A DNA stretch of 5,064 nucleotides. Origin: Lachnospiraceae bacterium. GTDB taxonomy: Bacteria > Bacillota > Clostridia > Lachnospirales > Lachnospiraceae. Shown one piece after another: positions 1-5,064 of this stretch. The notes below the pieces were generated by a model. It ran no database searches. It saw nothing but the letters and a program-made list of their open reading frames with translations, and was not told the origin of the DNA. Positions within the stretch are counted from its first letter, which is position 1, and every line of letters starts with the position of its first letter. The translations under genes were made by a program, and so were the position numbers. The stretch covers positions 1 through 5,064 of the forward strand of contig WQST01000188.1 in the NCBI GenBank assembly GCA_009787745.1. Direction: 5' to 3'.

Positions 1-983
1 CAATCGGGTTAGTTGACCTTGATGTCGTTGATGAATCGAATTTGCAAAGGCAAATTGTCCACAGCTTACGTGATGTTGGCCGCCCGAAAGTCGCTTCCGC
101 AAAAGACCGCCTCAAAAGCATCAACCCGCACATTGAAATAATTACATACAATGAAAATTTGACCAGCAGTAATGCGGTCGAAATCATCAAAAATTTCGAC
201 ATCGTTGCCGACGGCACGGATAATTATCAAACGCGCTACATCATAAACGATGCTTGTAAATTTTTGGGCAAGCCGAATGTTTATGGTTCGGTTTTTCAAT
301 TCGAAGGACAAGTAAGCGTCTTTTATGCCGAAAAAGGCCCTTGTTACCGTTGCCTGTATCCGTCGCCGCCGCCGCCCGGGCTTGTGCCGTCTTGCGCGGA
401 AGGCGGGGTTTTGGGCGTACTTCCTGGGATCGTCGGAACGCTTCAAGCAAATGAAGTAATCAAGTTAATTGTCGGCGGCGGTAAGCCGCTTATCGGAAAG
501 TTACTGACATTTGACGCATGGAATATGCGTTTCCACGAACTAAAACTTGAAAAATCACCAAATTGCCCGCTTTGCGGCGAAAACCCCACTATCTTCTCCG
601 TTGGAAGCGATGAATATTACTGCGAGTTCTGCGGAATGAACGCGAAAAGCGCTGAAAAGCCCGTCGAAGTCATTACCCCGCTTGAATTAAAAGAACGCTT
701 AGACGGCGGAGAAAAAATTACCCTTATCGACATTCGCGAACCGCACGAAAGGGCAATTGTCAAATTTCCCGGCGCAACTCCCATTCCGCCGGGACAGCTT
801 GTCCGCCGGATGGATGAGCTCGATGAAAAGATAGTTACGGTGCTAATCTGCAAAGAAGGGAAAAAAAGTGTCCTGTCAATCGAGGATTTGCAAGAAGCCG
901 GTTATACGGGTAAATTGCTTAATCTGCGAGATGGAATAAATGGCTGGTCAACAGAAGTTGACACAATACTACCTACTTACTAA
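1..983 (+). CDS. moeZ: MoeB/ThiF-type sulfur-carrier adenylyltransferase with C-terminal rhodanese domain (5' partial)
   Basis: Enzymes of this type adenylate the C-terminal Gly-Gly of a ubiquitin-like sulfur carrier (MoaD, ThiS or CysO type); the rhodanese domain then passes persulfide sulfur to it to form a thiocarboxylate. The frame is open from base 3 with no stop. The first visible residues, IGLVDLDVVDESNLQRQ, match the strand after the nucleotide-binding glycine loop, so the gene starts upstream and about 55-60 residues are missing; the TTG at 42 is not a start. Of 326 visible residues, the E1-like domain covers about 1-190. It has a zinc site of two CxxC pairs (C114/C117 and C188/C191) and the catalytic cysteine C131 in PSCAEGGVLG, preceded by the PPPPG segment usual in MoeBR proteins. 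The rhodanese domain (about 225-320) has loop CKEGKKS with active C283. A further CEFC pair (C207/C210) lies in the linker. The stop is 20 nt before the encapsulin start, so the genes are probably co-transcribed. The family is certain; the partner carrier protein is not visible. Confidence 0.93.
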   Translation, partial: IGLVDLDVVDESNLQRQIVHSLRDVGRPKVASAKDRLKSINPHIEIITYNENLTSSNAVEIIKNFDIVADGTDNYQTRYIINDACKFLGKPNVYGSVFQFEGQVSVFYAEKGPCYRCLYPSPPPPGLVPSCAEGGVLGVLPGIVGTLQANEVIKLIVGGGKPLIGKLLTFDAWNMRFHELKLEKSPNCPLCGENPTIFSVGSDEYYCEFCGMNAKSAEKPVEVITPLELKERLDGGEKITLIDIREPHERAIVKFPGATPIPPGQLVRRMDELDEKIVTVLICKEGKKSVLSIEDLQEAGYTGKLLNLRDGINGWSTEVDTILPTY

Positions 984-990
984 ATTCAAA

Positions 991-995
991 AGGAG
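991..995 (+). promoter_or_regulatory. Ribosome binding site of the encapsulin gene
   Basis: AGGAG lies 8 nt before the ATG at 1004 but only 2 nt before the in-frame ATG at 998. Normal spacing therefore selects 1004 as the start. The site lies within the short gap after the stop codon of the preceding gene. Confidence 0.8.
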
Positions 996-1003
996 AAATG
1001 AAA

Positions 1004-1939
1004 ATGTCTGATTTAAACGCATTAAATGCAAGGAGCGCTTATCAATTAGCGGACGTCCAAAAAACACCGCCGGTCTTTGGTGCGGCGACGCCAAGATGGG
1101 TAACAAAATTTTTGGAATTTAAAGGTTTGGAAAGCGGTATCTACCGCGTTAACAAAGTAGTTGAAGGCGAAACTCCTCTTGACTATTTATGCTCCACGGA
1201 AAGAAAATCGGAAGAAATTCCCGAAGGTTTTGTGGAATACGAGAAGAAACCCCGTGAATATATCCTTAATTCGATTTCGACAATCATAAATGTCGATTCC
1301 AAAATTCAAGATGTCTTTTCCGCACCATTCGACCAAACAAAAGAACAACTGCGGATCGCCATTGAAAGCTTACGGGAAAGGCAAGAAAGCCAACTTATCA
1401 ACAACGACGATTACGGTCTTTTGAAAAATATTGCAGATTCACAGCGGATTTCCACGCGAAAAGGCGCACCCACCCCTGACGATATGGACGAGTTAATTGC
1501 TAAAGTATGGAAAGAGCCGTCATTTTTCTTAGCACACCCCCGTGCAATCGCAGCTTTTACCCGCGAATGCACTAGGCGCGGAGTTCCGCCCACAACAGTT
1601 AACATTCACGGCGGCACATTTATTCTTTGGCGCGGAATCCCGATTATCCCGACGGATAAATTATTTGTAGACGGACTTAAGAACCCCAAAAGTAAAAGCG
1701 GCAAAACACATATTCTGCTTGTGCGTTCCGGCGAAGCGAAACGCGGCGTTATCGGTTTATATCAAGCAGGGCTTGAAACCGAAGGCGGGCGTGGTTTATC
1801 CATTCGCTCGATGGGCATCGACAAAAAAGGTGTAAGTTCGTATTTATTGAATATCTACTGCTCTGCGGCAATCCTTGCCGATGATGCAATCAGCGTTTTA
1901 GAGGACGTTGAAGTGGGTGAATATTATGATTATCAATAG
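1004..1939 (+). CDS. srpI: Family 2A encapsulin nanocompartment shell protein (SrpI-like)
   Basis: This is the protomer of an HK97-fold protein shell that encloses a cysteine desulfurase in the cytoplasm. The product is 311 aa, the usual size for Family 2A. Recognisable conserved blocks, in order, are TPRW (29-32), GIYRVNKV (about 45-52), YEKKPREY (79-86) followed by an NSISTIINVDSKIQDVFSAP-like helix, ERQES and LINN (125-134), GAPTPDD (154-160), KVWKEPSFFLAHP (about 167-179), RRGVPP (191-196) and WRGIPIIP (209-216). These match Synechococcus SrpI as remembered; no search was run. No cyclic-nucleotide-binding domain is inserted, which separates it from Family 2B. The N terminus is an extended arm rather than a phage-type delta domain. 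No phage portal, protease or terminase gene is nearby, and the next gene is the typical Family 2A cargo, so a prophage capsid is unlikely. The start at 1004 is chosen from the spacing to AGGAG; 998 is the alternative. The gene ends 14 nt inside the start of the desulfurase gene, favouring translational coupling. Confidence 0.93.
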   Translation: MSDLNALNARSAYQLADVQKTPPVFGAATPRWVTKFLEFKGLESGIYRVNKVVEGETPLDYLCSTERKSEEIPEGFVEYEKKPREYILNSISTIINVDSKIQDVFSAPFDQTKEQLRIAIESLRERQESQLINNDDYGLLKNIADSQRISTRKGAPTPDDMDELIAKVWKEPSFFLAHPRAIAAFTRECTRRGVPPTTVNIHGGTFILWRGIPIIPTDKLFVDGLKNPKSKSGKTHILLVRSGEAKRGVIGLYQAGLETEGGRGLSIRSMGIDKKGVSSYLLNIYCSAAILADDAISVLEDVEVGEYYDYQ

Positions 1940-3246
1940 TTTTTCGGAACATGAAAAAATAATCAGCGAACTCTATGCGGAAGAAAAAAGAAATTTCTTA
2001 TCACAGAATTTCTTTTCCCCAAATCAGTTTTCGCCGAATTCAATCGACGTTGAAAAAATACGCGCGGATTTTCCCATCCTTTCCGAAAAAATAAACGGGT
2101 ATGATTTAGTTTGGTTCGATAACGGCGCGACGACACAAAAACCGCGCCAAGTAATCGAACGAATTAAATATTTCTATGAACATGAAAATTCCAATATTCA
2201 CCGTGCCGCCCATGAACTTGCCGCCCGCTCCACAGAGGCATATGAAAACGCCAGAAAAAAAACGGCGGCGTTTATCGGCGCGGATACGGATAATATAATT
2301 TTTGTGCGCGGTACCACCGAAGGAATAAACCTTGTCGCCAACAGTTATGTAAAACCTTTGTTAACCCCGGGCGACGAAATAATTTTATCAATGCTTGAAC
2401 ATCACGCAAACATTGTACCATGGCAGTTGATCGCCAAAGAAACAGGCGCGGTAATCCGCGTCGCACCCGTTGATGAAACGGGGCAAATAATTCTTTCCGA
2501 ATATGAAGAATTATTTTCACCGCGGACAAAATTTGTTTCTGTTACCCATGTTTCAAACGCGCTGGGAACAAATCACGCCAATTAGGGAAATGGTGCATAT
2601 CGCCCATATGCATGGCGTGAAAATTTTAATCGACGGGGCGCAATCCGCTTCGCATATTCCCGTAAACGTAAAAGCCTTAGATGCCGACTTCTTTGTTTTT
2701 TCGGGGCATAAAATTTACGCACCCACAGGCATCGGCGCGGTTTACGGCAAACACGAATTATTGGAAACGGCAGTGCCGTATCAAGGCGGCGGCAACATGA
2801 TCAAAGATGTTACGTTTGAGCGCACCTTGTATAACCCGGCGCCGACTAAATTTGAAGCCGGAACAGGAAATATCGCTGATGCGGTGGGGCTTGGCGCGGC
2901 ACTTGATTACGTCAGCAAGATAGGTCTTGAAAATATTTATCGCTATGAACACGATTTATTAAGTTACGCAACAAATGAACTTGGTAAAATCAGCGGCGTA
3001 AAAATAATCGGGACAGCGAAAGAAAAAACCGGCGTTTTATCTTTCACACTTGACGGATTTACGACGGAGCAAGTCGGGAAACATCTGAATAAATACGGGA
3101 TTGCGGTACGAACAGGTCATCATTGTGCGCAACCCATTCTCAGGAAATTCGGGTTGGAATCCACTATCCGACCAACATTTTCGCTTTACAATACCTTTGC
3201 GGAAATTGATGCTTTCCTAGAGGTGTTTAGAAATTTAAAGTTATGA
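1926..3246 (+). CDS. sufS: SufS-type cysteine desulfurase, encapsulin cargo, interrupted by a single-base frameshift
   Basis: This is a PLP enzyme that takes sulfur from L-cysteine as an enzyme persulfide, giving L-alanine. Removing one A at 2570-2572 joins two frames into a continuous 439-aa protein. Group II (SufS/CsdA) marks are IRADFPIL (about 45-52), LEHHANIVPWQ (PLP-stacking His), DGAQSASH (PLP-binding Asp), SGHK with the Schiff-base lysine K262 (codon 2710-2712), FEAGT, and RTGHHCAQP with catalytic C400 (codon 3124-3126). E. coli SufS has about 406 residues. The excess is an N-terminal segment (1-39), polar and then Phe/Asn/Pro-rich (NFFSPNQFSPNS), placed where Family 2A cargo desulfurases carry their shell-targeting region. 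The ATG at 1926 overlaps the encapsulin gene and has no strong Shine-Dalgarno site, so coupling to shell translation is likely; the GTG at 1917 and TTG at 1908 are alternatives. As written, the first frame stops at 2585, before both K262 and C400, so the product would be inactive. The lesion is either real or a sequence error. Confidence 0.9.
2568..2585 (+). other. Frameshift site and premature stop in the desulfurase gene
   Basis: The first frame reads NALGT, then NHAN and TAG (2583-2585). SufS proteins continue NxLGT-x-xPxxEM at this point. Dropping one A from the AAA at 2570-2572 gives NALGTITPIREM, which restores the expected helix and keeps the second frame open to 3246. No slippery heptamer, stop-coupled slip codon or stimulatory structure is apparent. 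Confidence 0.85.
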
Positions 3247-3251
3247 TTAAA

Positions 3252-3298
3252 ATCGGGTAGGCGGTAGATAATAATTTTATCTACCGACCTCCACCGAT
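3252..3298. terminator. Imperfect hairpin after the operon, possible terminator
   Basis: A perfect 10-bp stem (3262-3271 with 3277-3286) has a 5-nt loop. It extends through AGG/CCT (3259-3261 with 3288-3290, one bulged A) and an outer ATCGG/CCGAT pair (3252-3256 with 3294-3298). It begins 5 nt after the desulfurase stop codon. No U-run follows on the plus strand, so it may be a weak or Rho-assisted terminator, or an mRNA 3'-end stabiliser. On the minus strand only a short TTTT follows it. Confidence 0.5.
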
Positions 3299-3330
3299 GC
3301 GCAAATTCCTGTGATTTCTTAAGAGCTTCG

Positions 3331-3450
3331 TTAGACTACTCCGAAATCTTTTTTATAGGCATGGGTAAGCGCTTCAAAAGCTTTGCTCAGTGCCGCTCCC
3401 GCATTAGAAATGATAAGCATTGCCTGATCTTCCAGTCTTTCATTTAACAT
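3331..3450 (-). CDS. Small 39-aa reading frame, possible fragment of a PTS IIA (lactose/cellobiose type) protein
   Basis: An ATG at 3450 opens a 39-codon frame ending with TAA at 3331. The peptide contains LEDQAMLIISNAG, then AFEAL, then KKDF. This resembles the first helix of lactose/cellobiose PTS IIA proteins (pattern M-x-LI-x-x-AG-x-A-x-S, EAL, A-K-x-G-DF). Such proteins are about 100-120 aa and carry their phosphorylated histidine much later, so this piece could not transfer phosphate. No Shine-Dalgarno site precedes the ATG. The frame extends upstream without a stop for about 14 codons but gains no start. It follows the DUF1848 gene at 46 nt on the same strand. It could be a gene remnant, a genuine small protein or chance; the family resemblance is a weak by-eye judgement. 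Confidence 0.3.
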   Translation of the reverse strand: MLNERLEDQAMLIISNAGAALSKAFEALTHAYKKDFGVV

Positions 3451-3495
3451 GATAACTTGTCTACGAACATAATAATATTTGCCGGTTCATCATAT

Positions 3496-4404
3496 TCATC
3501 CTGTAATTCGGTCAGTTATTTTATCACCAATCTCCGCCTCGCCGAATAATAACGGTGAAAGAGGATTATGTTTTGCGTGATTGCTTAATATAGTTTGGGG
3601 GTTGTAATTTGCGTAACAGTATAAGCATCCATTCATGCAACTGTTGTACATTCCTATATCAATGCTTGAGGCACAGCCGCATTCAAGGCGTTGGTTTCTG
3701 TCTTTTTTTATGTCAATTTTGCTTGATAGAAGTTTTGAAAAAAGTTGAGCATCGATGCATTGAGCGCGTTCTATACCATATGGTTGCAGGTCAGCTTTTT
3801 CGGCACAGGTATTAATAAATAATCCATACTCGTGCGCGATAGGCGCAAGGCAGGAAGCAAGTTTTGTCTGTGTTTCGTCAGTAAAATCCGTTAGATTCAA
3901 TTTGTTGATATTGCTTTTTAATCCTTTGTAATTGGTATCAATGAAGCTTATCGTAACTGTTTTTGTATATTCGCTTAATTCCTTGGCGATTTTACTAAAA
4001 GCGGTAGTATGATAATCTATGGTGTATTTAGTATTTATTAAAATGGGATCATATCGCCAAATGATTCTGTCAGGGCCTATCATATTTGAAACTTTTTTAA
4101 ATATCGGAAGAATATCTTTCGTTTTGTGAGGTAAATGGGGTTCGATATCTTTTCCGTAGGATGTAAGGGTAAATTGGAAATAAAACATGTACTCATTAAG
4201 CTCTGCAAGCCGTTTTATCATCGGTTCGGGATTTTTCGTCCAGAAAACTATACCGTCTACGATTTCAGGATTGATTTTGATTCGGCTTATTTGGTGATAA
4301 TTCATCGGATTGCGTACCAGAACGAATCCCGCTTTTATTCTATTAAAGAACCAATCGGAATAATATGACGGTATATCTGTTCTTCTGCTTGCACTGATGA
4401 TCAT
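3496..4404 (-). CDS. DUF1848 family protein with C-terminal CX3CX2C cysteine cluster
   Basis: The function is unknown. The 302-aa product is full length for the family. It opens with the signature ISASRRTDIPSYYSDWF, followed by VRNPMN, DGIVFWTKNPEPM (about 50-62), FQFTLTSYGKDIEPHLP and RIIWRYDPI, all typical DUF1848 blocks. Near the C terminus, CGC (242-244) is followed by C256, C260 and C263 in CMNGCLYCYANY. The spacing C-x3-C-x2-C (codons 3616-3639) is that of the 4Fe-4S site of radical SAM enzymes, but it sits at the C-terminal rather than the N-terminal end. The family is known for this cysteine cluster, so Fe-S binding is a reasonable inference, while SAM chemistry is unproven. No signal peptide or membrane segment is seen, so it is probably cytosolic. 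The ATG start has AAAGGA 5 nt upstream. The gene is convergent with the sulfur operon and shows no functional link to it. Confidence 0.92.
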   Translation of the reverse strand: MIISASRRTDIPSYYSDWFFNRIKAGFVLVRNPMNYHQISRIKINPEIVDGIVFWTKNPEPMIKRLAELNEYMFYFQFTLTSYGKDIEPHLPHKTKDILPIFKKVSNMIGPDRIIWRYDPILINTKYTIDYHTTAFSKIAKELSEYTKTVTISFIDTNYKGLKSNINKLNLTDFTDETQTKLASCLAPIAHEYGLFINTCAEKADLQPYGIERAQCIDAQLFSKLLSSKIDIKKDRNQRLECGCASSIDIGMYNSCMNGCLYCYANYNPQTILSNHAKHNPLSPLLFGEAEIGDKITDRITG

Positions 4405-4409
4405 GAGTT

Positions 4410-4415
4410 TCCTTT
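4410..4415 (-). promoter_or_regulatory. Ribosome binding site of the DUF1848 gene
   Basis: AAAGGA on the minus strand lies 5 nt before the ATG at 4404. It coincides with the last readable codons of the transposase relic, so the DUF1848 leader begins exactly where the mobile-element sequence fades. Confidence 0.75.
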
Positions 4416-4808
4416 ATTTTTGGTTTATATATGGTGTACATGCAATATTAGTTATCCAAGCTTTTTCTTCGTCTGAGATGTCACTAGGCAATGCCTGAGC
4501 GGGCAGAATCATTCATTGCATAATCAAATCCAGCAGCGCTGTATTTAGTTACAAAATTTGCAACAGTATTTCGATGCACGCCGATTGCATTAGCTTATTT
4601 CTATATTTGACATCCCTTCGGCACTGTAGAGTATGATTTTTGCTTGTTGTACCTTGCGGTATTCTGCTACTTGTGAATTGGCGATTTTCTTCAATAGCTC
4701 TTGGTCGCCAGCTCTTAATTCAAGGTTACCATATTTTTTATTTCTGCCTATGATTTTATCCTCCAAGTGTTTGATATGATCATTATAACAGACATTGACT
4801 ATATGCAT
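4414..4808 (-). pseudogene. IS630-family transposase, N-terminal remnant with two frameshifts
   Basis: Three successive minus-strand frames join into one N-terminal transposase segment. Frame 1 (4808-4590) encodes GNLELRAGDQELLKKIANSQ, then EYRKVQQAKIILYSAEGMSNIEI, the usual start of the IS630 helix-turn-helix region. Removing one A at 4595-4596 moves to frame 2, which continues ANAIGVHRNTVANFVTKYSA and then ending in DSARSG. One extra base near 4489 leads to frame 3, PSDISDEEKAWITNIAC, matching the post-HTH stretch of IS630 proteins. The match fades after that Cys, and the frame stops at 4414. The whole DDE catalytic domain is absent, so the copy is dead. The proposed ATG at 4808 has no Shine-Dalgarno site. 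The family call rests on recognised motifs, not on a search. Confidence 0.8.
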
Positions 4809-4825
4809 AAGTATTTACAATACTT
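4809..4825. repeat. 7-bp inverted repeat just upstream of the transposase relic
   Basis: AAGTATT and AATACTT are separated by TAC. The perfect AT-rich dyad abuts the relic's first codon. It could be an operator-like site or part of the old element's leader; no function can be assigned. Confidence 0.4.
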
Positions 4826-4855
4826 TATATTAGTCAGATATATATTTCAAATCCA

Positions 4856-4874
4856 CACATCCGCAAAGGATGTG
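4856..4874. repeat. 7-bp perfect hairpin, possible element-end structure
   Basis: CACATCC and GGATGTG flank a GCAAA loop. It lies about 50 nt outside the transposase relic. The relic's other end is deleted, so pairing with a terminal inverted repeat cannot be tested within the window. No U-run follows on either strand, so it is not an obvious intrinsic terminator. Confidence 0.4.
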
Positions 4875-4974
4875 ACTTTAATGACTGTTCTGTATATGGT
4901 ATATTTCTATTTATGGAGTTGTCAATATTAGTTTACCATTTTTTGCTCAAGGATTATGTTACCAGTAACTAAGC

Positions 4975-4999
4975 GGTGGGAGGGGGTAATAACCCCACC
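4975..4999. repeat. GC-rich inverted repeat in an AT-rich end region
   Basis: GGTGGG (4975-4980) can pair with CCCACC (4994-4999). Alternatively, GGGGT (4983-4987) pairs with ACCCC (4992-4996) around an AATA loop, with an outer GGT/ACC pair. It stands out in AT-rich sequence. The rest of 4809-5064 holds no convincing gene, and no terminator U-run is attached. Confidence 0.35.
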
Positions 5000-5064
5000 T
5001 ATGTTCATCGGTAAAACCTCTAGCGAATAATAATAGGTTAAGCAGCTACTTTATTTTGTATAAG

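Noticed and set aside
66..446. Long antisense open frames inside the E1-like gene
   Set aside because: The plus strand has unmistakable conserved MoeB/ThiF motifs here; the antisense peptides show no family features and no ribosome binding site.
1004..1939. Phage major capsid protein (prophage)
   Set aside because: The fold family is shared, but the conserved blocks are those of SrpI-type Family 2A encapsulins, the neighbours are sulfur enzymes, and no phage genes are present.
2560..2585. Programmed +1 frameshift in the desulfurase
   Set aside because: There is no slow or stop codon at the shift point, no slippery run that would allow re-pairing, and no downstream structure; no such mechanism is known in this family.
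2503..3246. Second half of the desulfurase as an independent gene starting at ATG 2503
   Set aside because: Residues before the frameshift point in this frame do not match the family, and a product lacking the N-terminal half could not form the PLP site. It is the 3' part of one broken gene.
4427..4460. Sigma-70 promoter for the DUF1848 gene
   Set aside because: TATATA and TTGCAT-like hexamers exist on the minus strand, but their spacing (about 8 nt, or over 20 nt to the next TTGGAT) is not compatible with a standard promoter.
4975..4986. G-quadruplex
   Set aside because: Only two or three G-runs are present on one strand, fewer than the four needed.
4928..5008. 26-aa minus-strand frame across the GC-rich hairpin
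   Set aside because: It is short, lacks a Shine-Dalgarno site and has no recognisable family, and an adjacent frame over the same bases is equally open.

Overview
The window carries a sulfur-handling operon on the plus strand (1-3246), followed by an unrelated minus-strand region (about 3300-4810) and a short AT-rich, gene-poor end. The base composition is moderately AT-rich. The Shine-Dalgarno sequences are clear (AGGAG, AAAGGA), and an IS630-type transposase relic is present. Together these indicate a bacterial chromosome or a large accessory region. A low-to-medium-GC anaerobe such as a Bacillota member is possible, but the sequence alone does not fix the phylum.

Operon (1-3246). Three genes lie head to tail. 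(i) The 3' part of a MoeB/ThiF-type E1-like sulfur-carrier activating enzyme fused to a C-terminal rhodanese domain (MoeZ/MoeBR architecture); its start is outside the window. (ii) After 20 nt and a good AGGAG site, a Family 2A encapsulin shell protein (SrpI-like, HK97 fold, 311 aa). (iii) Overlapping the shell gene by 14 nt, a SufS-type (group II) cysteine desulfurase with an extra N-terminal segment of about 39 residues, the place where Family 2A cargo enzymes carry their targeting region. In known Family 2A systems the desulfurase is packaged inside the shell, takes sulfur from L-cysteine, and sulfur can accumulate in the compartment. The upstream E1-rhodanese fusion suggests a link between that sulfur pool and a thiocarboxylated sulfur-carrier protein; this link is inference. 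The desulfurase frame is broken by one extra A at 2570-2572. Both halves are otherwise intact, so this is either a very recent lesion or a sequence error. A long imperfect hairpin at 3252-3298 closes the operon.

Minus-strand region. A DUF1848 protein (302 aa) has a C-terminal CX3CX2C cysteine cluster like that of radical SAM enzymes. A 39-codon frame just downstream of it (3331-3450) weakly resembles the first helix of lactose/cellobiose-type PTS IIA proteins and may be a gene fragment. Upstream of DUF1848 is a decayed N-terminal piece of an IS630-family transposase (4414-4808) with two frameshifts. Its last readable codons run into the ribosome binding site of the DUF1848 gene, so an insertion or deletion event created this junction.

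The last 250 bases (4809-5064) contain no convincing gene, only small inverted repeats. No tRNA, rRNA or CRISPR array was seen.
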